This document shows, one piece after another, positions 1 to 7,286 of a stretch of DNA of 64,000 nucleotides. Within the stretch, counting starts at the first letter, position 1; each line of letters opens with the position of its first letter. Origin of the DNA: Ramlibacter humi. Its GTDB lineage: Bacteria; Pseudomonadota; Gammaproteobacteria; Burkholderiales; Burkholderiaceae_C. The notes below the pieces were generated by a model. It did not search any database. It saw only the letters and a program-made list of their open reading frames with translations, and was not told the origin of the DNA. The position numbers and the translations under genes were made by a program. The stretch spans positions 186,001 through 250,000 of the forward strand of contig NZ_SMLK01000006.1 of the NCBI RefSeq assembly GCF_004681975.1. Reading direction: 5' to 3'.

Positions 1-438
1 GAGGATCAGCTTCGCGGACCCGCCTGCCAAGGCCGCATTGCCCTGGATCCAGCCACCCAACTGGCTTTGCACGTTGCCAGTGCTGTTGTTCAGGATGACG
101 CCTTGCTTCGAGACGTCGAACTGGCTGTACTTGTTGTGGCTGACGCCCGCGCTCGAAGGCGCCTGGATGTTCACCAAGGGCACGCCATTCGGCGCGGCGA
201 TGACCTTGGGCTGCTGGGCGGCCGGCGCGGACGGGTTCGCGATGATCTGGCCGTGGGTAGGGGCCGTGAAAGCACACGCAAGACTGAACGCCAATGCAGT
301 GAGTGCCTGCGGTGCAAGCGGGGGGCGCCGCGTTCCGCCGGTGCGACCGTCTTTCGCTCTGGACGACGCGGTCTCGGCGACGGCAACGATGGCGCCGCGC
401 GCGCGGCTGAAGATGAGGCGGTAGCAGTTCTTGTTCAT
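1..438 (-). CDS. Filamentous hemagglutinin-type TpsA exoprotein (N-terminal part, runs off window)
   Basis: Large secreted adhesin/exoprotein of two-partner secretion; only the first 146 codons are in the window and the frame stays open to base 1. The start ATG at 438 opens an extended signal peptide region of the ESPR type (MNKNCYRLIFSRARG, then VAVAE), followed by a hydrophobic stretch (ALTALAFSLACAF) and probable cleavage near residue 63. The mature part begins like the TPS secretion domain: NGVPLVNIQAPS, GVSHNKYSQFDV, ILNN, and QLGGWIQGN. It lies 20 bp downstream of its likely transporter gene and is probably cotranscribed with it. The passenger domain and therefore the biological role (adhesion, contact-dependent inhibition, haemolysis) cannot be judged here. 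Confidence 0.88.
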   Translation of the reverse strand, partial: MNKNCYRLIFSRARGAIVAVAETASSRAKDGRTGGTRRPPLAPQALTALAFSLACAFTAPTHGQIIANPSAPAAQQPKVIAAPNGVPLVNIQAPSSAGVSHNKYSQFDVSKQGVILNNSTGNVQSQLGGWIQGNAALAGGSAKLIL

Positions 439-458
439 CTCTTCTCCCTCGATCCCTT

Positions 459-2174
459 TCAGTAGCTCCAGCTCACACTGAAGCCGCCGGTCGTTCTGGC
501 CGCCTGGAAGCCGTCAGGCTTGCCAATGGGGGTGCCGACGAAAAATTCGTACTGGAACGCGCCTGCAGCGGCCTGGGTACCCCCGCGCAGGCCAATGCCC
601 GCTCCGCTCAGGCTGCGGCCGATCAGGCGCTGCACGGACGGTCCGCCGACCTGGCCGTGGTCCAGCCATGCGAAAAATTCCTGACCCGATTCCCCCAACG
701 CCATCGCCAACTCGTTGCGGATCAACCAGCCGCGCTCCGCGACCAACGTTTGTTCGCCCGAGAAGCCGCGGACGGTGTAGCGCCCACCGATCGAGAAGCG
801 ATCCTGGGGCGTCAGTGGCGTGCGGTTCCACTGCGCGCGCCATTGGCTGCTTGCGCGCCAGCGTTGGCCGAATGACTGGAATGGAACGGCAACGGCTGCG
901 TCGGCAAATGCCAGGGCCATGCGCGACGTGCCTTCACCGACCAACTCTTCCGGTGCAGGTCGGCTGCCGAAGGCGCCCGTGCCGCGGCGGTAGCCGGCCG
1001 AAAGATCGAGCGTCGCGGGCCCCACGAAGGCGTGATGATTCATCCCGAGCTCCCAGCCACCGACGCGCCGACGCTGCAATTCGATCTCGATGTCGTCGAT
1101 GGCGTTGCTTGAACTGCGCGTGAATGCTCGAACGTAGGCGCTGGTCTTTCCCACGGCGTCCCGCCGCAGCAGGCATGCCGCCTTCACCTCGGCGGTTGCC
1201 GAAGTGCCGCTGTAGACGTAGGTCTGCGACGCACCTGCAACCCGCTGGTAGAAGCGATTGGTGCTGGCGGTGGCGCCCACCAGCCACCAGCCGTACGGGA
1301 TGGACAGGTGCACCGTCTGTGCCCGCGTGCCGCGCTCACCCTGTCCTTCACCGCCCCCCAGGTCGCGCGAAGCTGTCGCATAGAACAGGTCATTCAAGCC
1401 GAGCGCGTTGTCCAGGCTGAGGGTGAACGTGCCCTGGTATCGGCCGGTGGCCTTTGTGCCGCCGTCGTCCGCAGTCAACGACAGCCGCCATGGGCGCGGC
1501 TGCGACCAGGTCACGACAACATCGCTCCATCCCGGACCCAGCGTCGCATCCTCTTCACTCGGCTCAATTTTGAAATCGACCTCGGCCGTAGGTACTCGCT
1601 TGAAGTTCTCCAGCGCCTGCTCCATGGCGCGGAGATTCAGGACTGCGCCCTTCTGCAGCGGTGCGACCGGCGGCAAGGCCTGCCCGGATGCGGTCCTGAC
1701 TGAGTGAAGGCGGCCCGGGACAACCACCAGGTGCAATGTTCCCTGTGAGACATCCTGAGGCGGCACGAACACGCGTGTCGTGACGAAGCCTTTTGCGATC
1801 AGCTGGTTTTGAACGCGGCTGGCCAGGATGCTGAATCCGGCGGCACCCACGCACCGGCCGATGGGCGCATCGTCGCCGGCGGTGCCGGCCAGCGAGGCGC
1901 GCAGTTCGTCGTCCGTCGCCAGTTCGGATTGCCCGGCGAACGTGACCGACCTCAGCGCAAAGCAGATGCCTTCGGCCGGGATGCGCGGGTTGTCGCCGGC
2001 CTGCGAAGGCAGCCGGACAGATGGCGCCGGTTCCAGGCGTTGCCGAAGTTCATCGCTTCGCTCCTGGGCGCGCCGTTCCTCGCGAACGGCCGCATCGGCG
2101 GGCTGGGCATGCACTTGTCCCGCAAGCGCGAAAAACCAGGCCGCCGCAAGGCAGCCTCCTCCTCTGAAGCTCAA
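459..2174 (-). CDS. TpsB outer-membrane transporter (ShlB/FhaC/HecB family)
   Basis: Omp85-superfamily pore that exports the adjacent TpsA protein across the outer membrane. 571 residues, normal for the family. It has a signal peptide (hydrophobic AAAWFFALAGQVHAQ), a periplasmic POTRA-like region around residues 66-160, and a C-terminal beta-barrel. The barrel carries the family VRGF motif (in TVRGFSGEQ) and ends in an aromatic residue (SWSY). The chosen start is a TTG at 2172-2174, preceded on the minus strand by GGGAGGG at a good ribosome-binding distance; no ATG lies in the signal-peptide region. It is the first gene of a tpsB-tpsA operon. Confidence 0.9.
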   Translation of the reverse strand: MSFRGGGCLAAAWFFALAGQVHAQPADAAVREERRAQERSDELRQRLEPAPSVRLPSQAGDNPRIPAEGICFALRSVTFAGQSELATDDELRASLAGTAGDDAPIGRCVGAAGFSILASRVQNQLIAKGFVTTRVFVPPQDVSQGTLHLVVVPGRLHSVRTASGQALPPVAPLQKGAVLNLRAMEQALENFKRVPTAEVDFKIEPSEEDATLGPGWSDVVVTWSQPRPWRLSLTADDGGTKATGRYQGTFTLSLDNALGLNDLFYATASRDLGGGEGQGERGTRAQTVHLSIPYGWWLVGATASTNRFYQRVAGASQTYVYSGTSATAEVKAACLLRRDAVGKTSAYVRAFTRSSSNAIDDIEIELQRRRVGGWELGMNHHAFVGPATLDLSAGYRRGTGAFGSRPAPEELVGEGTSRMALAFADAAVAVPFQSFGQRWRASSQWRAQWNRTPLTPQDRFSIGGRYTVRGFSGEQTLVAERGWLIRNELAMALGESGQEFFAWLDHGQVGGPSVQRLIGRSLSGAGIGLRGGTQAAAGAFQYEFFVGTPIGKPDGFQAARTTGGFSVSWSY

Positions 2175-2402
2175 AGCCGCGCCCTCCCTTTTTGATCACT
2201 TGCGCGCGGCGCGAGTCTAGGTGCGGCCAACCCGCCGAACCCCTCATCACGCGGGCTCGTCGTGCAACTACAGTAGTCAGACCTGCGACGACAGTCCGGC
2301 GCGTCGCGTGAATGGCGATCCCGAGGGACAGCCCGGCACGAAAGAGGAGATAGGCATAGGCGCGCGCGCATCTGTGCGGCAAAGGCACGACACGCGCTCG
2401 CG
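2175..2402. other. Upstream region of tpsB, no gene seen
   Basis: About 230 bp between the tpsB start and the kinase remnant. It must hold the tpsB promoter (minus strand), but I see no convincing -35/-10 pair. Short open frames here show no recognisable protein features. Confidence 0.4.
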
Positions 2403-2606
2403 AGCCGGGGTCCCGGCATCGAAGCTTCCCGGCTGGAATCGGTCTTCGACTACGGCGTGAGCGACGCGGCGCCGGACGAAGCCGGCATGCGGCGGGGGCA
2501 AGGCCTGTTCGTCGCCCGCACTTGCCTGGCCAAGAGGGGCGGCAGCATCCGCCCGGCCAACGAGGAAGGCGGCGTGGCGATCCTCATCGTGCTGCCGCTC
2601 GCCTGA
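2403..2606 (+). pseudogene. C-terminal remnant of a histidine kinase (HATPase domain)
   Basis: In the plus frame ending with TGA at 2604-2606 the translation reads VFDYGVSD, then RRGQGLFVARTCLAKRGGSI, then VAILIVLPLA. These resemble the G1/G2 boxes and last strands of a GHKL ATPase domain of a sensor kinase. The frame upstream (before about 2403) no longer looks like a kinase, and there is no start codon, H-box or N-box, so this is the tail of a deleted gene. It ends one base before the stop of the convergent minus-strand gene. The family assignment rests on about 55 residues. Confidence 0.55.
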
Positions 2607-2607
2607 C

Positions 2608-2877
2608 TCAGCGCCGGGCTGCGGGCGCGCGCTGCACCGGCTGCGACGCGGGCGCCGGCGGCGCTCCCATCGTGCTGGTGCTCGTGTCCGTCTCCGCCGC
2701 CACCGGCGGCAGCGGTACCGGCGCATGCGCCACGTCGGGCAATCGCCGCCACTGCACGCCCCAGGTCAATGCGACCGCCAGCCCGACATGCGCGAGCACG
2801 GCGATGGGCAGGCCGCGCAGCAGGATGTGCCGCGGCGGGGGCGGGTCGAGGTTGGCGTTTTCGATGGCGGAATCCAT
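2608..2877 (-). CDS. Short TolA/TonB-like inner-membrane protein (N-terminal part only)
   Basis: 89 residues: a short cytoplasmic head, one transmembrane segment (LPIAVLAHVGLAVALTWGV, about residues 23-41), then a Pro/Ala-rich periplasmic tail (VPLPPVAAE, APPAPASQPVQ). The head and membrane segment (PPPPRHILLRG, ALTWGVQWRR) resemble the TolA N-terminus of Comamonadaceae, but the long coiled coil and C-terminal globular domain are absent. GGAGGA lies about 8 bases before the ATG, so it could still be translated. Either a truncated paralogue or a small membrane protein of unknown role; it abuts the kinase remnant, suggesting a deletion or rearrangement here. Confidence 0.55.
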   Translation of the reverse strand: MDSAIENANLDPPPPRHILLRGLPIAVLAHVGLAVALTWGVQWRRLPDVAHAPVPLPPVAAETDTSTSTMGAPPAPASQPVQRAPAARR

Positions 2878-2977
2878 CGCGGCGGTCCTCCGTTCACGAC
2901 GAAGATACCGGCGCCCACTGACCGGCCAGCGGGCCGCTCACACTTTGCGGCTTCCGTGACCGCCGCGATACGGTGCC

Positions 2978-3889
2978 TCAGCGGGCGAGCGTCGACGCGC
3001 CGAACAGGCTCTGGATGAAATCCACCGCCAGTTCCGCCGTGCGGTTGCGCACGTCCAGCGCCGGATTGATCTCCACCACGTCCAGCGAGCCCATGCATCC
3101 GGTGTCGGCGATCATCTCCATGCACAGCTGCATCTCGCGGTAGGTGGGCCCGCCGCGCACGCCGGTGCCCACGCCCGGCGCCTCCATCGGGTCGAGGCAA
3201 TCCAGGTCGAAGCTCACGTGCAGGTGCGTGTTGTCGTCCACGTCGGCCAGCAGCTCGGTCATGGTGTGGCGCATGCCGTGCTCGTCGATGTGCCGCATGT
3301 CGTAGACCGACAGGCCCAGCTGGCGGATCGCCTGCTTCTCGTCGGCGTCCACGCTGCGGATGCCGATGAAGTCGATCTGGTCCGGCGCCACCGCGGCGGG
3401 TTCGCCGCTCCAGCCCACCAGCGGCTTCGGGCCGTGGCCCAGCAGGCAGGCCACCGGCATGCCGTGCAGGTTGCCGCTGGGGCTGATGGCCTCGGTGTTG
3501 ACGTCGGTGTGCGCGTCGAGCCAGACCACGCGCAATGATTTCCCGGTGGCTCGGCAGTGCCGCGCCACCGCGCTGATGGACCCGATGGCCAGGCAGTGGT
3601 CGCCGCCCATGAGCAAGGGCACGTGGCCGTCCGTCAGCGCCTGGTCCACCGCACCGTACACCGCCCGGTTCCACGCCACCACCTCGTCGAGGTGGCGCGC
3701 GCCGCCCTCGGGCGCCTTCCAGGGATTGGGCGGACCGGAGAGGTTGCCGCGGTCCATCACGTCCAGGCGATGCGAGCGCAGCGCCTCGATGAGGCCGGCC
3801 ACGCGCAATGCATCCGGCCCCATGCCCGCGCCGCGGACGCTGGCGCCGACGTCGGTGGGTGCGCCGATGAGGCTGACGGTGCGAGACAT
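2978..3889 (-). CDS. rocF: Arginase
   Basis: Hydrolyses L-arginine to ornithine and urea in the cytoplasm. 303 residues, standard length. All six binuclear-manganese ligands of the ureohydrolase family are visible: GGDH (His98), DAHTD (Asp125, His127, Asp129) and SFDLD (Asp228, Asp230). The arginase-type signature DAHTDVNT followed by SGNLHGMP supports arginase rather than agmatinase. The start at 3889 gives the usual MxxTVSLIGAPTDVG N-terminus. It is divergent from a manganese-riboswitch-controlled TerC gene, a suggestive neighbour because arginase needs Mn2+; no shared regulatory site was identified. Confidence 0.92.
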   Translation of the reverse strand: MSRTVSLIGAPTDVGASVRGAGMGPDALRVAGLIEALRSHRLDVMDRGNLSGPPNPWKAPEGGARHLDEVVAWNRAVYGAVDQALTDGHVPLLMGGDHCLAIGSISAVARHCRATGKSLRVVWLDAHTDVNTEAISPSGNLHGMPVACLLGHGPKPLVGWSGEPAAVAPDQIDFIGIRSVDADEKQAIRQLGLSVYDMRHIDEHGMRHTMTELLADVDDNTHLHVSFDLDCLDPMEAPGVGTGVRGGPTYREMQLCMEMIADTGCMGSLDVVEINPALDVRNRTAELAVDFIQSLFGASTLAR

Positions 3890-3934
3890 CGGCGCATTGT
3901 GCTTGGCGCAGCGGCACTTGTGCGCGGGACGCCG

Positions 3935-3963
3935 TGCAGGGGGCGGCCTATCCATGGGATAAT
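3935..3963 (+). promoter_or_regulatory. Candidate sigma70 promoter for the riboswitch-terC transcript
   Basis: GATAAT at 3958-3963 is a good -10 box placed about 8-11 bases before the first riboswitch base, so transcription would start at the aptamer. The -35 region (around 3935-3940) is weak. The position fits better than the sequence score. Confidence 0.5.
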
Positions 3964-3970
3964 CCGTCCC

Positions 3971-4110
3971 CACGAAGGGGAGTAGCTCCCACGTGCGGCA
4001 GCCGCGGCAAGCGGCCTTCGCCGCACCGATCGGCACATCGTCAGTACGGGGCCTCGCGGCCTCCGGTGCGCCGGGCTCCCAGGTTTCCAAGCCGAGCAAG
4101 ACCTTCGACG
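3971..4110 (+). ncRNA. yybP-ykoY manganese riboswitch
   Basis: Conserved pieces of the yybP-ykoY aptamer appear in order: GAAGGGGAGTAGC at 3975-3987, ATCGTCAGTACGG near 4038-4050, a CCGGTGCGCCGG element near 4060-4071, and GAGCAAGACCTTC at 4094-4106 closing the basal helix. Internal stems are plausible (GTGCGGC with GCCGCAC). This family senses Mn2+ and typically controls Mn2+ exporters including TerC-family genes, which is what follows. About 110 bases remain between aptamer and start codon; GC-rich complementary runs there (GCGGGCCGGG with CCGGCCCCGCCCGG) could form the expression platform. Confidence 0.85.
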
Positions 4111-4222
4111 CGGCCTGCACAGCGGGCCGGGTCGAGGTCCCTGCGCGCGCCCCACGCCCGCCGGCCCCGCCCGGCACACGCGGCAGTCCGATTTCGAGCA
4201 ACGAAACGACAACGGAGTGCCC

Positions 4223-4927
4223 ATGGAATTCCTCTCGACCGCCTGGTGGTCCGCGCTGCTGGCCATCATCCTCATCGACCTCGTGCTGGCCGGCGACAAC
4301 GCCATCGTCATCGCGCTGGCCGCCCGCAACCTGCCCCAGCACCTGCGCAAGCAGGCCATCGTGTGGGGAACGGTGGGCGCCATCGCGGTGCGGTCGGTGA
4401 TGACCGTCGGCGTGGTGTGGCTGCTGCAGATCCCCGGCCTGATGCTGGTGGGCGGGCTGGGCCTGCTGTGGATCGCCTACAAGCTGCTGGCGCCCGGCGG
4501 CGGTGGCGACGAGCACGGGCCGGCCGCCACGACTTTCTGGGGCGCGATGAAGACCATCATCGTGGCCGACGCGCTGATGGGCGTGGACAACGTGCTGGGC
4601 GTGGCCGGCGCCGCGCACGGCTCGTTCGACCTGGTGGTCATCGGCCTGCTGGTGAGCGTGCCCATCGTGGTGTTCGGCAGCAGCGTGGTACTGAAGCTGG
4701 TGGACCGCTTCCCGGTGATCATCCAGTTGGGCGCCGCCGTGCTGGCCTTCACCGCGGCCAAGATGATCATCGGCGAGCCCTGGCTCGACCCCGTGTTCGA
4801 CCCGCAGACCTTCGAAGCCACGATGGCGCGCTGGGTCGTCTACATCGGCGCCGTCGCCGCGGTGCTGGGCGCGGGCTGGATCGTCGGCCGCCACGCGGCC
4901 GCGAAGAAGGAAGAAGCGGCTTCCTAG
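4223..4927 (+). CDS. TerC family membrane protein (YjbE type), probable manganese exporter
   Basis: 234-residue integral membrane protein with about seven hydrophobic segments. It carries two TerC repeats with acidic membrane motifs: DLVLAGDNAIVIALA near residue 20 and DALMGVDNVLGVAG near residue 118. In related proteins the Asp/Asn pairs of these motifs bind Mn2+. The ATG at 4223 has GGAG at 4214-4217; a GTG two codons upstream overlaps the ribosome-binding site and is less likely. The upstream yybP-ykoY riboswitch predicts induction by excess Mn2+. The stop codon region overlaps the convergent transporter gene by 4 bp. Export function is inferred from the family and riboswitch. Confidence 0.85.
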   Translation: MEFLSTAWWSALLAIILIDLVLAGDNAIVIALAARNLPQHLRKQAIVWGTVGAIAVRSVMTVGVVWLLQIPGLMLVGGLGLLWIAYKLLAPGGGGDEHGPAATTFWGAMKTIIVADALMGVDNVLGVAGAAHGSFDLVVIGLLVSVPIVVFGSSVVLKLVDRFPVIIQLGAAVLAFTAAKMIIGEPWLDPVFDPQTFEATMARWVVYIGAVAAVLGAGWIVGRHAAAKKEEAAS

Positions 4928-5880
4928 GCCGGGCGCGGGACCAGGCGGCCGCGCAGCGCCAGCTGCGCGGTCAGCACGGCCAGCGCGCCGACGAACAGGT
5001 TGGCGAAAGCGAACAGCGGCAGGGCCAGCACCGAAGCCGGTCCCGTGTCGCCGCGCTCCGTCATGCGCATCGCCACCGTGGCGATCGCCGTCACGCCGAA
5101 CGTGAAGGCCCACAGCCCCGGCGTGAAGCCCGGGCCGCGGAAGAACGGCACCAGCCGCAGCAGCACCAGGCCCTGGAACAGGCCGTAGCCGAACAGGATC
5201 TGCAGCGGCAGGTCCACCGGCCCGGTGGTGATCGCCAGATAGCCGAGCGCGCCCACCACCGGCGGCGCGAGCTGGATGCCCAGCGTCGCGCGCAGCGGCA
5301 GCGGCAACGCCGTGCCAATGGAGTGCCGCTGCAAGAGCACCGATTCCAGCGACAGCCACGCGAGCAGGCCGATGCCGAAGAACACGGCGCCCCATTGCGG
5401 GAAGCCAAGCATGCCGCCCACGAAAGCGGAGACGAAGTTCACGCCCACCGTCGGCAGGTAAAGCACCGTCGTCGCCGACAACGGATCGCGCCCGCCGCGC
5501 CACACGCGCGCATGGCACTCGGCGCCCCAGGCGAGCTGCGCGATGGTGCCGGTCACCCACATCGCCACCGCGAGGCCATGCGCGTACGGCGCGAGCGCCG
5601 CGGCCATCAGCATGGTGGTCAGCGGCACGAGGGCGACGAAGCCGGACTGGATCTCGTGGTTCGCTTCGGCGCGCGCCGCTTCGCGCGCGTACAGCCACTT
5701 GCCGGCGTACAGGACGATGAGCGTCGCCCATACGATGCCGGCCAGCAGGAGGACGGCTTCGCCGATCGCAGCGGGTGCGGCCCACAAGCGCGTTGCGACG
5801 CGCCAGCCCTGCCCCAAACCGGCGAGGCCGAGGACCATGCCGAAGAAGGAAGCAGGGATGGGGAAACGGTAGACGCGCAT
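4924..5880 (-). CDS. SLAC1/TehA-type transporter (TDT family)
   Basis: 318 residues with about ten hydrophobic segments, opening MRVYRFPIPASFFGMVLGLAGLG, which matches the start of bacterial TehA/C4-dicarboxylate TDT proteins (first segment PASFFGMVLGLAGL). The family comprises anion channels and transporters (tellurite resistance TehA, malate MAE1, plant SLAC1). Substrate is not evident from sequence. Its 3' end overlaps the terC 3' end by 4 bp in convergent orientation, so no terminator separates them. Start ATG at 5880. Confidence 0.82.
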   Translation of the reverse strand: MRVYRFPIPASFFGMVLGLAGLGQGWRVATRLWAAPAAIGEAVLLLAGIVWATLIVLYAGKWLYAREAARAEANHEIQSGFVALVPLTTMLMAAALAPYAHGLAVAMWVTGTIAQLAWGAECHARVWRGGRDPLSATTVLYLPTVGVNFVSAFVGGMLGFPQWGAVFFGIGLLAWLSLESVLLQRHSIGTALPLPLRATLGIQLAPPVVGALGYLAITTGPVDLPLQILFGYGLFQGLVLLRLVPFFRGPGFTPGLWAFTFGVTAIATVAMRMTERGDTGPASVLALPLFAFANLFVGALAVLTAQLALRGRLVPRPA

Positions 5881-5920
5881 GACAGCTCCGGAAGAGCTGC
5901 GGATGGTAGTCGCCCCAGGG

Positions 5921-6005
5921 CGTCGTCCCCGCGGAGGCCGGGATCCATGGCTTCCGTGTTCACGGCGGTTCGGAAGCCATGGATTCCCGCCTTCGCGGGA
6001 ATGAC
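5921..6005. repeat. Long inverted repeat (REP-like) between tehA-like and epimerase genes
   Basis: Left arm CGTCGTCCCCGCGGAGGCCGGGATCCATGGCTTCCG (5921-5956) pairs imperfectly with right arm CGGAAGCCATGGATTCCCGCCTTCGCGGGAATGAC (5971-6005), with a 14-base loop. The outer GTCATTCCCGCG...GGGATGAC motif recurs at 21126-21153. This looks like a dispersed intergenic palindrome of the REP type. Confidence 0.8.
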
Positions 6006-6262
6006 CCAGCGGGTGAGGCGCTGGTGCCGGTCAGGTGATGCACAGGGCGACGCTCAGCGCCCGCGAGCCGCGCGGCGAAGCCGGCTCATCCGTGGCCGGC
6101 GCTTCTTCCACCTTGTGTCGGTCGCGGGCCATGGGAACAAGGTAAGGTGCACCTCCGGCCGGCCCGGTCGGACGCCATTGCACGGCCGCGCAGGAAGTCC
6201 GCTTTCGTTCTACGGGCTGGCCCGCTGGCGGCAATTCACCAAACGGTTCAGGATCGATCGCC
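6006..6262. other. Intergenic region before the catabolic cluster
   Basis: Roughly 255 bp with no gene I can support. It should hold the promoter of the cluster beginning at 6263; no strong -35/-10 pair or operator palindrome is obvious. A 33-codon minus-strand frame (about 6031-6132) has no ribosome-binding site and no family features. Confidence 0.4.
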
Positions 6263-7285
6263 ATGACACTTCCCACCCGTTTCGACGACGTCGCCCAGCT
6301 GGAAGACGCGCTGTCCACGCCCTCGCCCGAACTGACGCAGGCGCTGGCGCGCGCGCCCGGCGACATCCTGGTGCTGGGCGTGGGCGGCAAGATGGGGCCG
6401 ACCCTGGCGCGCATGGCCAAGCGGGCCGACCCGCTGCGGCGCGTGATCGGCGTCGCGCGCTTCTCGCAGCCGGGCCTGCGGCAGGAGCTGGAGTGCGACG
6501 GCGTCGACTGCCTGGAAGCCGACCTGCTCTCGCGCGAAGCGCTGGCCGACCTGCCCGACGCGCCCAACGTGGTGTTCATGGCCGGCCGCAAGTTCGGCAG
6601 CACCGGCAGCGAATGGCTGACCTGGGCGATGAACGCGCACGTGCCCGCGCTGGTGGCCGAGCGCTACGCCCGCTCGCGCATCGTCGCGTTCTCCACCGCC
6701 TGCGTGTACCCGTTCGTGGACACCGCGGGCGAAGGCGCGCCGGAATCGGTGCCGCCCACCGCGCCTTCCGGCGAGTACGCCAATTCCTGCGTGGCGCGCG
6801 AGCGCATGTTCGAGCACTTCTCGCACGAGCTCGGCACGCCGGGCCGGCTGCTGCGCCTGTCCTATGCCATCGACATGCGCTACGGCGTGCTGCACGACGT
6901 GGCGCAGAAGGTGCTCCGGCGCGAGCCCATCGACCTGGCCATGGGCCACGCCAACGTCATCTGGCAGGGCGACGCCAACGACTGGTCGCTGCGCGCGCTG
7001 GCGCATTGCACCGGGCCCACGTCGGCGCTGAACATCAGCGGCCCGAAGGTGTCGATCCGCGAAGTGGCCAAGGGCCTGGGCGAGCGCCTGGGCATCGCGC
7101 CGGTGCTGGTGGGCAAGGAAGCGCCCACCGCGTGGCTGGTGGATTGCCGCGAGGCTTTCCGGTTGTTCGGCGAACCCAAGGTGGACCTCGACCGCATGCT
7201 GGACTGGACCGCCGACTGGGTGGCCCGCGGCGGCGCCAGCCACGGCAAGCCGACGCACTACGAAGCGCGCGACGGGAAGTACTGA
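6263..7285 (+). CDS. NAD-dependent epimerase/dehydratase-like protein, first gene of catabolic cluster
   Basis: 340 residues with a Rossmann fold: [15 protein letters not shown] (residues 37-50) is the dinucleotide-binding glycine loop. An FSTACVYPF strand and the active-site region [13 protein letters not shown] follow. In classical extended SDR enzymes the Tyr is followed by xxxK; here Tyr172 is followed by Ala-Asn-Ser-Cys176, so the catalytic lysine is absent at the expected place. It is followed one base later by the DapA-like gene and belongs to a cluster with TctCBA. Probably acts on a sugar-acid-type carbon substrate; the reaction is unknown. Confidence 0.75.
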   Translation: MTLPTRFDDVAQLEDALSTPSPELTQALARAPGDILVLGVGGKMGPTLARMAKRADPLRRVIGVARFSQPGLRQELECDGVDCLEADLLSREALADLPDAPNVVFMAGRKFGSTGSEWLTWAMNAHVPALVAERYARSRIVAFSTACVYPFVDTAGEGAPESVPPTAPSGEYANSCVARERMFEHFSHELGTPGRLLRLSYAIDMRYGVLHDVAQKVLRREPIDLAMGHANVIWQGDANDWSLRALAHCTGPTSALNISGPKVSIREVAKGLGERLGIAPVLVGKEAPTAWLVDCREAFRLFGEPKVDLDRMLDWTADWVARGGASHGKPTHYEARDGKY

Positions 7286-7286
7286 C

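Noticed and set aside
6031-6132. A 33-codon minus-strand frame in the gap before the catabolic cluster
   Set aside because: No ribosome-binding site, no hydrophobic segment and no family features.
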